In this document: piece by piece, positions 44,663 to 53,394 of the stretch | How positions within the stretch are numbered: position 1 is the first letter of the stretch | How the letters are laid out: every line of letters starts with the position of its first letter | Assembly (NCBI GenBank): GCA_044221335.1 | Contig: JBGAPI010000015.1 | Location: forward strand, 1 to 64,000 | Direction of reading: 5' to 3' | From: JBGAPI01 sp044221335 | GTDB lineage: Bacteria > Pseudomonadota > Gammaproteobacteria > Xanthomonadales > Ahniellaceae | DNA length: 64,000 bases | The notes under the pieces: generated by a model | What the model was told of the DNA's origin: nothing | The model's database searches: none | What the model saw: the letters and a program-made list of their open reading frames with translations, nothing else | Translations under genes and position numbers: made by a program

Positions 44663-45118
44663 ATGAACGCCGTCGCCGCCGACCTGCAGAATGGAATCCG
44701 CCCGATCCACCGCCTGATCGGCGCCTACGCCGAGTCGCACCGCAACCCGGTGAACGTGGTGATCCACTGGATCTGCGTGCCGATCATCGTGTGGTGCTCG
44801 ATCGCGCTGATCCACGCCATCCATCCCTGGCTGGCCTACGCCGGCTGTCTCGCGGCGCTGGCCTGGTACCTGCGCCTGTCGGTACCGATGGCGCTGGTCA
44901 TGGCCGTGTTCGCGGCGGCGTCGCTGTGGTCGATGGCGGTGGTGCCGAAGCCGCTGTGGGTCGCGTCCGCGCTGTTCGTCGTGACCTGGGCCGCGCAGTT
45001 CTACGGCCATCACGTCGAGGGCAAGAAGCCGTCCTTCCTCGAGGACCTGTCGTTCCTGCTGGTCGGCCCGCTGTTCCTGCTGGCGAAGGCGTTCCGCCGT
45101 TTCGGGCTGCGCTTCTGA
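44663..45118 (+). CDS. Mpo1-like (DUF962) membrane protein
   Basis: 151 residues from ATG at 44663 with GAAGGA 6 nt upstream. DUF962 family: the conserved histidine motifs HRNPVNVVIHWICVP and AQFYGHHVEGKKPSFLEDL are present with four hydrophobic helices between and after. Yeast Mpo1 is an iron-dependent dioxygenase that alpha-oxidises 2-hydroxy fatty acids; a similar role in bacteria is inferred. It follows the AraC regulator. Confidence 0.88.
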   Translation: MNAVAADLQNGIRPIHRLIGAYAESHRNPVNVVIHWICVPIIVWCSIALIHAIHPWLAYAGCLAALAWYLRLSVPMALVMAVFAAASLWSMAVVPKPLWVASALFVVTWAAQFYGHHVEGKKPSFLEDLSFLLVGPLFLLAKAFRRFGLRF

Positions 45119-45182
45119 ACGGTCAGCGGCCGTCCATCCGCTCGGCGCTAAGCTGTCCGCTCCTGGCGCTAGTCGACTGCCG

Positions 45183-46202
45183 ATGACGAAGGTTGCGGAG
45201 CCTCCGAAGGACATCCTGGTCTACGGCGCCGGCGCGATCGGACTGTTCGTCGGCGGCCTGATGGCGCGCGGCGGGCGCCACGTGCACTTCGTCGCGCGGC
45301 CGAGGATCGTCGAAGCGATCCACCGCGACGGCCTGAAGCTCACCGACCTCGCCGGCCGCTCCGATGCGATTCCGCGGTCGCGGATCAGCGCCGGCGCGAC
45401 CCTCGCGGAGGCGCCGCGTGCGAATCTCGTGCTGCTGACCGTGAAGGGTTCGGCCACCGTGACGGCAGCCGCAGACCTCGCCGCACGGCTGCCGGCGGGC
45501 ACGCCAGTGATCTCGTTCCAGAACGGAGTCGACAATCCCGATCGCATCCGCGCCGCGGCGCCGGCACTCGAGGTGATCGCCGGCATGGTGCCGTACAACG
45601 TCGTCCAGGACGCGCCCGGCGTCGTGCGCCAGACGACCGGCGGCGAACTGATGGTCGCGCGCACCGCGGTCACCGAAACCCTGCAGCGGCGCCTGGAACT
45701 CGACGGCACCGTGCTGAAGCTGGCGGACGACATGCGCGCGGTGCAGTGGGGCAAGCTGCTGCTCAACCTCAACAACCCGGTCAACGCGCTGGCCGGCATC
45801 CCGCTGCGCGAGGAACTGCTCGACCGCGACTACCGCGGCATCCTCGCCGACCTGCAGTCCGAAGGGCTCGCGGTGCTCGCACGCGCGGGCATCCGGCCGG
45901 CCAAGGTCACGCCGCTGCCGACGACCTGGTTGCCGGGCCTGCTCAGGCTTCCGACCTGGCTGTTCCAGCGTGCCGCCAACCGCATGCTCACGATCCATCC
46001 CGAGGCGCGCTCGTCGATGTACGACGACCGTGTCGCCGGGCGCATCACCGAGGTCGGCGACCTCTGCGGCGCGGTGGTCCGGCTCGCGCAGAAGCACGGC
46101 ATCGACGCGCCGCTGAACCGGCGGATGGTGGCGGCGGTGGAGAACGCGCCGGCGGGACGCTTCTACAGCGCAGCGGAACTGCGCGAGCTCCTGGGCCCGT
46201 AG
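45183..46202 (+). CDS. panE: 2-dehydropantoate 2-reductase family protein
   Basis: 339 residues. N-terminal Rossmann fold with YGAGAIGLFVGG, VLLTVKGSATV and SFQNGVDNPD; C-terminal helical domain with the catalytic lysine region (VQWGKLLLNLNNPVNALAGIPL) and RMLTIHPEARSSMYDD. PanE reduces ketopantoate to pantoate in pantothenate synthesis; paralogues act on other 2-oxoacids, so the exact substrate is uncertain. The stop codon TAG lies within a GTAG repeat (46199-46202). Confidence 0.85.
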   Translation: MTKVAEPPKDILVYGAGAIGLFVGGLMARGGRHVHFVARPRIVEAIHRDGLKLTDLAGRSDAIPRSRISAGATLAEAPRANLVLLTVKGSATVTAAADLAARLPAGTPVISFQNGVDNPDRIRAAAPALEVIAGMVPYNVVQDAPGVVRQTTGGELMVARTAVTETLQRRLELDGTVLKLADDMRAVQWGKLLLNLNNPVNALAGIPLREELLDRDYRGILADLQSEGLAVLARAGIRPAKVTPLPTTWLPGLLRLPTWLFQRAANRMLTIHPEARSSMYDDRVAGRITEVGDLCGAVVRLAQKHGIDAPLNRRMVAAVENAPAGRFYSAAELRELLGP

Positions 46203-46304
46203 GGCGCGCACCGCGCGCCATCGCGAGACGGCCCGACAACGCCCGTAGGGCGTGCACCGCGCGCCATCGCGAGACGGTCGGGCAACGGCGCGCAGTGCGC
46301 GCCC
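46199..46304. repeat. Tandem GTAG-headed REP elements
   Basis: Two direct copies start GTAGGGCGCGCACCGCGCGCC at 46199 (one base variant) and at 46245, a 46-bp period, each followed by ATCGCGAGACGG. An inverted arm, GGCGCGCAGTGCGCGCCC, closes the cluster at 46287-46304. It fills the gap between panE and the MFS-acyltransferase gene (convergent). The panE stop codon is inside the first copy. Confidence 0.8.
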
Positions 46305-46311
46305 AACGCCA

Positions 46312-48201
46312 TCACGCCCAGTCGCCGCGCAACTCGCGCACCTTGGCCTCCAGCAGCTCCGCGGTGACCTGCTCGGCCGGTACCGGTTCGCCGATCACGA
46401 CCGCGATGCGGGACAGGAACTTGCGCGGCAGCCGTGCGCGGCCGAGGGCCGAGTCCTTGCGGCTGAACATCGAGCCCCACATGCCGCGCAGCGCGACCGG
46501 CACCACCGGCGCCGGTCGCGCCTGGATGATCCGCTCGACGCCCGGACGGAAACGATCGATGTCGCCGCTGCGGGTGATGCCGCCTTCGGGGAAGATTCCG
46601 ACCACCTCGCCGGCGGCGAGTTCGCGGTCGACCTCGGCGAAGGCCCGTTCCATCATCGCCGGGTCCTCCTTCTTGCCCGCGATCGGGATCGCGCGCGCGG
46701 TCTTGAACATGAAGGACAGGAGCGGGATCTGGAAGATCTTGTAGTACATGACGAAGCGAACCGGCCGGCGGATGGTGCCGCCGAGGATCAGCCCGTCGAG
46801 GAAGCTGACGTGGTTCGCGACCACCACCACCGGGCCGTCCTCGGGGATGTTCTCGAGCCCTTTCACCTCGATCCGGTACAGCGTGTTGATCAGGATCCAG
46901 GCCAGGAAGCGCATCAGGAATTCCGGCACCAGCGTGTAGATGTAGATCGCCACGCCAGCGTTGAGGATGGCCGTGATCAGGAGCAGCTGCGGCACGCTGA
47001 TCTTCAGCAGGTTGAGCAGCACCACCGCCATCACCGAGGCGACCACCATGAACAGCGCGTTGAGGATGTTGTTGGCGGCGATCACCCTTGAGCGGTGGGT
47101 CGCGGCGGTGCGCGACTGCACCAGCGCGAACAGCGGCACGATGAAGAAGCCGGAAAAAACCGCCATCAGCGTGAGGTCGACCAGCACGCGGATCACGCCG
47201 GGCTGGCCGATCAGCGCGCGCCAGCCGACGTCGTGGAGCGCCGCCGCCGCCGGATGCGCGAAGTACAGGTCGGCGCCGAACAGGGTCATCCCGATCGACC
47301 CGAACGGCACCAGGCCGATCTCGACGCGGTGGCCCGACAGCTTCTCGCACAGCACCGAACCGATGGCGATGCCGATGGTGAAGATCGACAGCAGGAGCGT
47401 GTAGACGTCGGCGTCGCCGCCCAGGATCGCCTTGGTGTAGACCGGCAGCTGGGTGAAGTAGATCGAGCCGTAGAACCAGAACCAGGAGATGCCGAGGCAG
47501 GACAGGAACACCGTGCGGTTGCCGCGCAGGTAGGCGACCGACCGCCAGGTTTCGGTGAACAGGTTCCAGTTGATCTTCAGTCCCGGATCGACCGGCGGCA
47601 GCTTCGGCATCGCCATCGACGTGGCGAGCCCGAGCAGCGCCAGCGCGATCGTCGCGCCGCCGATCCACCACGCGCCGCTGTCGGCGATCCGGATCAGATT
47701 GGAGCCGAGGATGGTGCCGACCAGGATGGCGACGAAGGTGCCCATCTCGACGAGGCCGTTGCCGCCGACCAGTTCGCGCTCGGACAGGACCTGCGGCAGC
47801 AGGCCGTACTTCAGCGGACCGAACAGGGTCGAGTGCAGGCCCATCATGAACAGCATCGCCAGCAACAGGCCGACACTGTGATGGAGGAAGCCGAAAGCGC
47901 CGACGACCATGATCGCGATCTCCAGCAGCTTCACCAACTGCGCCAGCCGCGTCTTGTCGTACTTGTCGGCGAGCTGGCCCGAGGTCGCCGAGAACAGGAA
48001 GAACGGCAGGATGAACAGGCCGGCCGCGAGATTGGTGTACTGGTGTTCCTGCTCCTCCGTCAGCCCGGCCATGACGAAGGTGACCAGCACGATCAGGCCG
48101 TTCTTGAACACGTTGTCGTTGAACGCCCCCAGCGACTGGGTCAGGAAGAACGGCAGGAAGCGGCGTTCCTTCAACAGGGCGAACTGGCTTTGCTCGGACA
48201 T
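46312..48201 (-). CDS. MFS transporter fused to a 1-acylglycerophosphate-type acyltransferase
   Basis: 629 residues from ATG at 48201. Residues 1-415 are an MFS transporter of the LplT type with about 12 helices (FFLTQSLGAFNDNVFKNGL, GPLKYGLLPQVLSERELVGGNGLVEMG). Residues 430-629 are a PlsC-type acyltransferase with NHVSFLDG (HX4D) and FPEGGITRSGD. Such LplT-acyltransferase fusions are thought to import lysophospholipids and re-acylate them. In E. coli LplT and Aas are separate, and Aas also has an acyl-ACP synthetase domain, which is not seen here. Confidence 0.92.
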   Translation of the reverse strand: MSEQSQFALLKERRFLPFFLTQSLGAFNDNVFKNGLIVLVTFVMAGLTEEQEHQYTNLAAGLFILPFFLFSATSGQLADKYDKTRLAQLVKLLEIAIMVVGAFGFLHHSVGLLLAMLFMMGLHSTLFGPLKYGLLPQVLSERELVGGNGLVEMGTFVAILVGTILGSNLIRIADSGAWWIGGATIALALLGLATSMAMPKLPPVDPGLKINWNLFTETWRSVAYLRGNRTVFLSCLGISWFWFYGSIYFTQLPVYTKAILGGDADVYTLLLSIFTIGIAIGSVLCEKLSGHRVEIGLVPFGSIGMTLFGADLYFAHPAAAALHDVGWRALIGQPGVIRVLVDLTLMAVFSGFFIVPLFALVQSRTAATHRSRVIAANNILNALFMVVASVMAVVLLNLLKISVPQLLLITAILNAGVAIYIYTLVPEFLMRFLAWILINTLYRIEVKGLENIPEDGPVVVVANHVSFLDGLILGGTIRRPVRFVMYYKIFQIPLLSFMFKTARAIPIAGKKEDPAMMERAFAEVDRELAAGEVVGIFPEGGITRSGDIDRFRPGVERIIQARPAPVVPVALRGMWGSMFSRKDSALGRARLPRKFLSRIAVVIGEPVPAEQVTAELLEAKVRELRGDWA

Positions 48202-48311
48202 GGGGGATCGTCGACGGGAAGTGCCGGCGGAGCTTAACGCAGGCCCACTGCGGCTCGCCGGGAGACCGCCCATGGGTAGCGCGTAACTGGCCCGGCCGAC
48301 GAGGCCGCCGC

Positions 48312-48317
48312 TACAAT
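48312..48317 (+). promoter_or_regulatory. Candidate -10 box for the TPR gene
   Basis: TACAAT lies about 94 nt before the ATG at 48411 in the 209-bp divergent gap. It would give a leader of about 85 nt. No clear -35. Confidence 0.3.
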
Positions 48318-48410
48318 GCCGGGCTGCGTTCGACCACGACGGTCACCCGGGAACTCGACCCGGTGCCGCCGGTCTGCCGCCCCGCCATTCCCTTTTCACA
48401 AGGCTGTCCG

Positions 48411-50021
48411 ATGAATCGTCTGTCCCGCGTGCGCCTGGTCGCCGCCGTCCTCGTCGCCTTCGCCGCGCACGGCGCGTCCGCCGAGGCCCTGCTGAAATCG
48501 ATCCCGACTCCGAAGCTCGACGGCCTCCCGGCCGAGGTGCAGCAGCAGCTGAGCACCGCGCGCAGCAACTTCGAGCAGCAGAAGGTCAACCTGATCGGCG
48601 AGGACCTGTCCTCCGCCTACGTCCGCCTCGGCGCGCTGTACGCCCGCTACAAGCTCTGGGACGCCGCGAAGGCCGCGATCGCCAATGCGGTGGCGCTGGC
48701 GCCGGAGGACGGGCGCTTCCAGTACCTGGCCGGGTTCTTCGCCGAGCAGAGCGGCGACATCGAGACCGCCAAGCAGACCTACGAGAAGGCCCGCGCGCTG
48801 GAGGACAACTACCTGCCGATCCACTACCGGCTGGCCGCGCTCTACCTGGGGTCGAACCAGCTGCCGCAGGCCAAGACCGTCCTCGACTCGATCCTGAAGG
48901 ACAACCCGGACGCGGTGCCGGCGCTTGCCGCCGCGGCCGAGATCGCGCTGCGCCAGAAGCGCTACGCCGACGCCGTGACCGGATTCAAGCGCGCGCTGAC
49001 GCTCGATCCGTCCGCGACCGCGCTGAACCAGGGCCTCGCCGACGCCTACGCCGGCGCCGGCGACGCCGCGAAGTCCGCCGCGGCGCGTGCCGCGGTCGGC
49101 ACGGGTCAGCCGGGCTACGCCGATCCGCTGGTCGCGGGCATCTACGCGAAGCCACCGGAGGATCCGATCGCGAGCGCGCTGCAGCTCGCCGGCGAAGGCA
49201 GCTACGACGTGGCGCGCGGCATGCTCGACGAGCTCCTGAAGAAGGACCCGAAGTCGGTCGACGCCCACTCCGCCTATGCGCGGATCGACGCCGACGCCGG
49301 TCGCATGGCCTCGGCGAGCCAGCACGCGCAGGCCGCGCTCGCGGCCTCGCCGAACGCCGCGCCCGCCCTGCTCGCCTCCGGGCTCGTGCGCGAGGCCAGC
49401 GGTGACGACGTGCAGGCGCAGTCGTTCTACGAGCGTGCGGTCAAGGCCGACGTCAAGTCGCCGGACGCCCGCATCGCGCTCGGCAACACCTACCTCCGGA
49501 TCAAGCAGTATCCGCTGGCGCTGGAACAGTTCCGCCAGCTCAACGTGCTGACCGACAACGCCAACGAGGCGCTGATGCGCTACACCGGCGCGGCGGTGAC
49601 CGCCGGCCATTGCGGTGACGCGCTGGCGCTGGTCGAGCAGGTCCGGAAGACCCGCGGCAGCGACGGCGTGCTGGCGCAGACCTGGGCCCGACTCGCCTCC
49701 TCCTGCCCGATCGCCAATGCCGCCACCCGCGCTGCGGCACTGACCACCGCGAAGTCCCTGTACGACCAGCGTCCGACCGCGGCCCACGCCGAGACCTACG
49801 CGATGGCGCTGGCCGCCAACGGCAAGGCCGCCGACGCGGTCGATTACGAGGCGCAGGCGATCTTCGAGGCGGTCAAGGACAAGGACCAGGCGTCGGTCGA
49901 CCGGCGCAAGATCTGGATGAACACCTTCAAGGCCGGCAAGGCGGTCGACACGCCGTGGCCGCCGGGCCATCCGCTGCAGAACCCGCCGGCCCTGCGTCCG
50001 AGCGTGAACGACGGCAAATAG
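48411..50021 (+). CDS. Exported TPR-repeat protein
   Basis: 536 residues from ATG at 48411 with AAGG upstream. A signal peptide (VRLVAAVLVAFAAHGASA) is followed by tetratricopeptide repeats through about residue 440 (AYVRLGALYARYKLWDAAKAAIANAVALAPED, IALGNTYLRIKQYPLALEQFRQL). TPR proteins scaffold protein complexes; the partner is unknown. The C-terminal 100 residues are TPR-like but degenerate and end with a Pro-rich tail. It is 39 bp upstream of the RsbW-like gene, suggesting one transcript. Confidence 0.85.
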   Translation: MNRLSRVRLVAAVLVAFAAHGASAEALLKSIPTPKLDGLPAEVQQQLSTARSNFEQQKVNLIGEDLSSAYVRLGALYARYKLWDAAKAAIANAVALAPEDGRFQYLAGFFAEQSGDIETAKQTYEKARALEDNYLPIHYRLAALYLGSNQLPQAKTVLDSILKDNPDAVPALAAAAEIALRQKRYADAVTGFKRALTLDPSATALNQGLADAYAGAGDAAKSAAARAAVGTGQPGYADPLVAGIYAKPPEDPIASALQLAGEGSYDVARGMLDELLKKDPKSVDAHSAYARIDADAGRMASASQHAQAALAASPNAAPALLASGLVREASGDDVQAQSFYERAVKADVKSPDARIALGNTYLRIKQYPLALEQFRQLNVLTDNANEALMRYTGAAVTAGHCGDALALVEQVRKTRGSDGVLAQTWARLASSCPIANAATRAAALTTAKSLYDQRPTAAHAETYAMALAANGKAADAVDYEAQAIFEAVKDKDQASVDRRKIWMNTFKAGKAVDTPWPPGHPLQNPPALRPSVNDGK

Positions 50022-50060
50022 CGTCTGGTGGGCGCGGGCGAGCGGGATTACGATCCACCC

Positions 50061-50690
50061 ATGCTCGATCGCCTGCGCCAGTGGTTCTCGCGGTGGTTCG
50101 GCCGCTCCCCGGATGCGGCGGCGCCGGCCGTCGCCGCCGCCGCGGACGCGACCGACGTGCGCTTCGCCGAGATCGAGCCCGAGCGGCCGCCCGACGATGC
50201 GTTCGCCGAGATCCAGCCGGCCGACGCCCAGATCGTCGAACTGCCCCCGTCCAGCGCCGGCGAATGGCTGTTCGCGGTGCCGCGCCACCGCGGCGCGATC
50301 TCCGACTTCTGCGCGCTGATCGAGGAACGTCTCGGCAGCGACGCCGACCTCGACGCGCTGCGCGCCTTCCAGGTCGCCTTCGACGAATTGCTGACCAACG
50401 TGGTGAGCTACGCCGACGGCGGCGGCGACGAGCCGATCGGCGTGCTGATGCGGCAGGCCAACGGCACTCTCGACTCCGAGATCCGCTACCGCGCCGCGGC
50501 TTACGACCCCACCGCCCGCGAGGCCGTGAACACCGACCTCGGCATCGCCGAGCGCGACATCGGCGGCCTCGGCGTTCACCTCGTCAAGGAAATGATGGAC
50601 CGCTTCGAGCACAGCTACGTCGACGGCTACAACGTGCTGCTGCTGTCGAAGCGGGTGGTCGTCGCGGCCTCGGGCGAGCCCGGGGCGTAG
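50061..50690 (+). CDS. RsbW-like anti-sigma/serine kinase ATPase
   Basis: 209 residues from ATG at 50061. An alanine/proline-rich N-terminal extension of about 70 residues leads to a GHKL ATPase domain of the RsbW type: N box FQVAFDELLTNVVSYA and G box GGLGVHLVKEMMDRFEH. Such proteins bind or phosphorylate anti-anti-sigma factors. No STAS partner or sigma factor is adjacent. The stop codon TAG at 50688-50690 is within a GTAG repeat. Confidence 0.85.
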   Translation: MLDRLRQWFSRWFGRSPDAAAPAVAAAADATDVRFAEIEPERPPDDAFAEIQPADAQIVELPPSSAGEWLFAVPRHRGAISDFCALIEERLGSDADLDALRAFQVAFDELLTNVVSYADGGGDEPIGVLMRQANGTLDSEIRYRAAAYDPTAREAVNTDLGIAERDIGGLGVHLVKEMMDRFEHSYVDGYNVLLLSKRVVVAASGEPGA

Positions 50691-50742
50691 GGCGGGCACT
50701 GCCCGCCATCGCCCTGACGCCTCGCATTGGCGGGCAGTGCCC
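50687..50742. repeat. Paired inverted GTAG REPs (BIME-like) at the dusB 3' end
   Basis: A GTAG head plus GGCGGGCACTGCCCGCC (50687-50707) faces the inverted arm GGCGGGCAGTGCCC (50729-50742). The arms 50694-50707 and 50729-50742 are exact reverse complements. The unit gives the stop codon of the RsbW-like gene on one side and interrupts the dusB coding end on the other. Confidence 0.8.
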
Positions 50743-51647
50743 CGGTTGACGGCCGCGCGAAACGCCTCCGCGCCGACCTGCTCCTTCGCATACCAGCCGA
50801 GGTGCTTGCGCGCGATGCGCAGGCCCTGGGCCTCGCCGTAGAAGTCGTACAGCGCGTCGAGGTGCGCCAGCAGCACTGCACCGATCTCCGCCAGCGACGG
50901 CGCCGGCAGGTGCTCGCCGGTGGCGAGGAAGTGCGCGACCTCGCGGAAGATCCATGGCCGGCCCTGCGCGGCACGCCCGATCAGCAGCGCGTCGGCGCCG
51001 GTGTGGGCGAGCACCGCGCGCGCCTTCTCTGGCGTGTCGATGTCGCCGTTGGCGCAGACCGGGATCCGCACCGCCTGCTTGATCGCGGCGATGGTGTCGT
51101 ATTCGGCAGCGCCGTTGTACAGGTCGGCCCGAGTGCGACCGTGCACCGCGAGCGCCGCGATGCCGGCATCCTCGGCGATCCTCGCGATGGTGACGCCATT
51201 GCGGTTGTCGCGGTTCCAGCCGGTGCGGATCTTCAGCGTCACCGGCACCGGCACGGCCTGCACCACCGCGGCCACGATCCGCGCGACCAGAGGCTCGTCC
51301 TGCAGCAGCGCCGAGCCCGACCAGACGTTGCACACCTTCTTCGCCGGGCACCCCATGTTGATGTCGATGATCTGCGCACCGTGCTCGACGTTGTACCGAG
51401 CCGCCTCGGCCAACATCGCCGGGTCGTAGCCGGCGATCTGCACCGAGATCGGCGCCGGCTCGCCGTCGTGGTCCATCCGCAGCCGCGACTTGCGGGTGTT
51501 CCACAGCCGCGGATCGGCCGTCGTCATCTCCGACACGGCCAGTCCCGCCCCCATCCGTTTCGCCAGCTGACGGAAGGGCTTGTCGGTGACACCGGCCATG
51601 GGGGCCAGGATCAGCGGGGGAGAGATGTCGTGGGGACCGATGCGCAT
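50742..51647 (-). CDS. dusB: tRNA-dihydrouridine synthase DusB, 3' end disrupted
   Basis: Reduces uridines in tRNA using FMN. Homology runs from MRIGPHDISPPLILAPMAGVTDKPF through VSVQ/SVQIAGYDP, INMGCPAKKV, LKIRTGWNRDN, VHGRTR and CANGDIDTPEKA to FRAAVNR at residue 302. Normally about 15-25 further residues follow. Here the sequence changes abruptly to a REP pair and no stop occurs in frame; the frame continues antisense through the RsbW-like and TPR genes to 48396 (1083 codons). The catalytic cysteine (C in MGCPAKK) region is intact. The gene may still be functional with an odd tail, or be a recent pseudogene. Confidence 0.8.
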
Positions 51648-51727
51648 GGTGAATTCGCGAGCTAGCCGGTCATTCTAGGGCACAGCGCCTGGGGAACAGG
51701 GCTGAGGGATGAGGGTTGAAACAACTT

Positions 51728-51835
51728 CCGTCATTGCGAGGAGGAGCGCAGCGACGACGAAGCAACCCAGCGACTTGGCTCTTCAACGCGTGAACGCCAA
51801 GGCACTGGGTTGCTTCGCTGCGCTCGCAATGACGG
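51728..51835. repeat. Palindromic intergenic element, copy 2
   Basis: 108 bp with CCGTCATTGCGAG and CTCGCAATGACGG ends and inner arms GAAGCAACCCAG and CTGGGTTGCTTC. Same family as 262-376 and 53395-53497. It is followed by GGCCCTTTTT. Confidence 0.85.
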
Positions 51836-51871
51836 AGGCCCTTTTTGCCCACAGCCCTCGGCCCTCGCCTC

Positions 51872-51936
51872 TCAGCCTCAGCCTCCGCCTCAGCCTCAGC
51901 CTCAGCCCCAGCCCCAGCCCCAGCCCCAGCCCCAGC
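51872..51936. repeat. Hexamer array CAGCCT/CAGCCC
   Basis: About ten copies of a 6-bp unit that changes from CAGCCT-type to CAGCCC-type along its length. It begins 24 nt beyond the stop of the RND adaptor gene (minus strand). Such arrays are prone to slippage. Confidence 0.85.
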
Positions 51937-51959
51937 GTCCAACCCTCGGCCTCGCTCGT

Positions 51960-53024
51960 CTAGCTGCCCGCCGAAGCTTCGGCCACCTTCGCCCCCTCCC
52001 GCAGATTCACCGTCCCCTCGACCACGATCCGGTCCCCCGCCGCCACTCCGCGGCGGATCTCGACGCGGCCGTCGCGGCGCGCGCCGATCGCGACTTCGAC
52101 CTGGTGGGCGACGCCGTCCGCGTCGACCCGGAACAGGAACTGGCGGATGCCGATCGGCACCAGCGCGAGTTCCGGGACCGCGAGCACGTCGCGCGGCTGG
52201 GCATCGACGGCGACCACCAGCAGCATGCCGGGTCGCAGTGCGGCGTCGGCATTCGGCACCAGCGCGCGGACCACGATCGCGCGGGTGACCGGGTCGACGC
52301 GCGAATCGATCGACGCGACCTTGCCCTTGAAGCTCCGGCCCGGGAACGCGGCGCTGGTGGCGCTGATCTCCTGGTCGATCGCGATGTTGGCGAGCTCGGT
52401 CTCGGGCAGCGGGAAATCGAGCTTGATGGTACCGACGTCGTCCAGCGTCACGATCGGCGTGCCCGGGGTGACCAGGGTGCCGGGACTGACCTTGCGCAGT
52501 CCGAGCACGCCGGCGAAGGGCGCGCTGATCACCCGATCGGAGAGTTGCGCGCGGATCACGCCGGCCTTGGCCTCGGCGGAGTCGCGCTGCGCCTGGGCGT
52601 TCTCGTAGGCCGCCTTCGACACCGTGCCGGCCTTGGCCAGGTCCTGCTGTCGCTCGTACTGGCGCGCCGCATCGCGCGCCATCGCCTGGGCGTCGGCGAG
52701 TTGGGCGATCTGCTGGTTGCCGGTGAGCTCGACCAGGATGTCGCCGGCGGACACCTTGTCGCCGTCGTTGAAGTTCACCCGCTTCACGGTCTCGGTGATC
52801 TTCGCGGTCAGCATCACCGACTCGCGTGCCTGGGCGGTGCCGAGGGCCTCGAGGTGATCCGACCAGGCGCGCGGCGCCAGGGTCTCCAGTGTCACCGGGA
52901 CCGGCGGTGGCGCCTTCTTCGCCGCGTCGGCACCACTCTTGGCGCAGGCGACCAGCACCACGGTCGCGAGCACCGCGATCGCGGCGCGCGCGACGACGCG
53001 GAAGGGATCGACGCGCGTCGCCAT
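51960..53024 (-). CDS. RND efflux periplasmic adaptor (membrane fusion protein)
   Basis: 354 residues from ATG at 53024. Lipoprotein signal with lipobox LVAC. A short barrel-sandwich/lipoyl region (VNFNDGDKVSAGDILVELTGN, VISAPFAGVLGLRKVSPGTLV) flanks an alpha-hairpin (DAQAMARDAARQYERQQDL), followed by beta-barrel and membrane-proximal domains, as in MexA/MdtA-type adaptors. No RND pump or outer-membrane channel is encoded beside it; it could serve a pump elsewhere or be a remnant of a lost operon. It starts 2 bp after the CDGSH gene. Confidence 0.9.
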   Translation of the reverse strand: MATRVDPFRVVARAAIAVLATVVLVACAKSGADAAKKAPPPVPVTLETLAPRAWSDHLEALGTAQARESVMLTAKITETVKRVNFNDGDKVSAGDILVELTGNQQIAQLADAQAMARDAARQYERQQDLAKAGTVSKAAYENAQAQRDSAEAKAGVIRAQLSDRVISAPFAGVLGLRKVSPGTLVTPGTPIVTLDDVGTIKLDFPLPETELANIAIDQEISATSAAFPGRSFKGKVASIDSRVDPVTRAIVVRALVPNADAALRPGMLLVVAVDAQPRDVLAVPELALVPIGIRQFLFRVDADGVAHQVEVAIGARRDGRVEIRRGVAAGDRIVVEGTVNLREGAKVAEASAGS

Positions 53025-53026
53025 CG

Positions 53027-53296
53027 TCAGGCGGACGATGCCGGGTCGTCGGCCGGCGGCAGCCGCTTGTGGCTGCCGTCGCAGAAGGGCGGATTCGCGC
53101 TGCGCTTGCAGCCGCACAGCCACAGCCGCTCGCCACCGGCAGCGACGAACTTCACCGGGACGATCCCGCTGCCCTTGTGGCTGCCGTCGCAGAACGGCTG
53201 GTTCTGCGAGCGCCCGCAGGCGCACCAGAAGTAGGTCTCGCCGGCGACGAGCTCGACGGCGAAGGGCTGGCGGGAGGCGACGAGGGGGTCGGTCAT
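53027..53296 (-). CDS. CDGSH iron-sulfur domain protein
   Basis: 89 residues from ATG at 53296. Two CDGSH motifs in tandem (CACGRSQNQPFCDGSHKG and CGCKRSANPPFCDGSHK), each with three cysteines and one histidine for a 2Fe-2S cluster. This two-motif form is common in bacteria; a redox or cluster-transfer role is inferred from the family. A candidate -10, TATACT (53325-53330, minus strand), lies 29 nt upstream. It is translated just before the RND adaptor. Confidence 0.92.
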   Translation of the reverse strand: MTDPLVASRQPFAVELVAGETYFWCACGRSQNQPFCDGSHKGSGIVPVKFVAAGGERLWLCGCKRSANPPFCDGSHKRLPPADDPASSA

Positions 53297-53330
53297 GGCG
53301 AGGGGTCGTGCGAGGTCGGTCGCGAGTATA

Positions 53331-53358
53331 GGGCTGAGGGCTGAGGGCTGAGGGCTGT
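53331..53358. repeat. Heptamer tandem repeat GGGCTGA
   Basis: Three complete copies and a partial fourth. It is the reverse complement family of the TGAGCCC-type array at 401-449, and again lies beside a CCGTCATTGCGAG palindromic element. Confidence 0.8.
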
Positions 53359-53394
53359 TCGGCCGGGGCTTGTTCGGCCGGGCTGAGAAGACCT

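Larger units (their letters stand above)
51648..51959. other. 312-bp gap made mostly of repeats
   Basis: Between dusB and the RND adaptor. It contains palindromic element copy 2 (51728-51835) and a hexamer array (51872-51936), detailed separately. No gene is seen. Confidence 0.7.

Noticed and set aside
48396..50741. C-terminal 780 codons of the frame following dusB
   Set aside because: They lie antisense to the TPR and RsbW-like genes, which have clear family features. The frame is open because GC-rich DNA has few stops, so I limited dusB to its recognisable part.
51836..51848. Intrinsic terminator made of palindromic element copy 2 plus TTTTT
   Set aside because: No plus-strand gene ends upstream, since dusB is transcribed the other way, so there is nothing for it to terminate.
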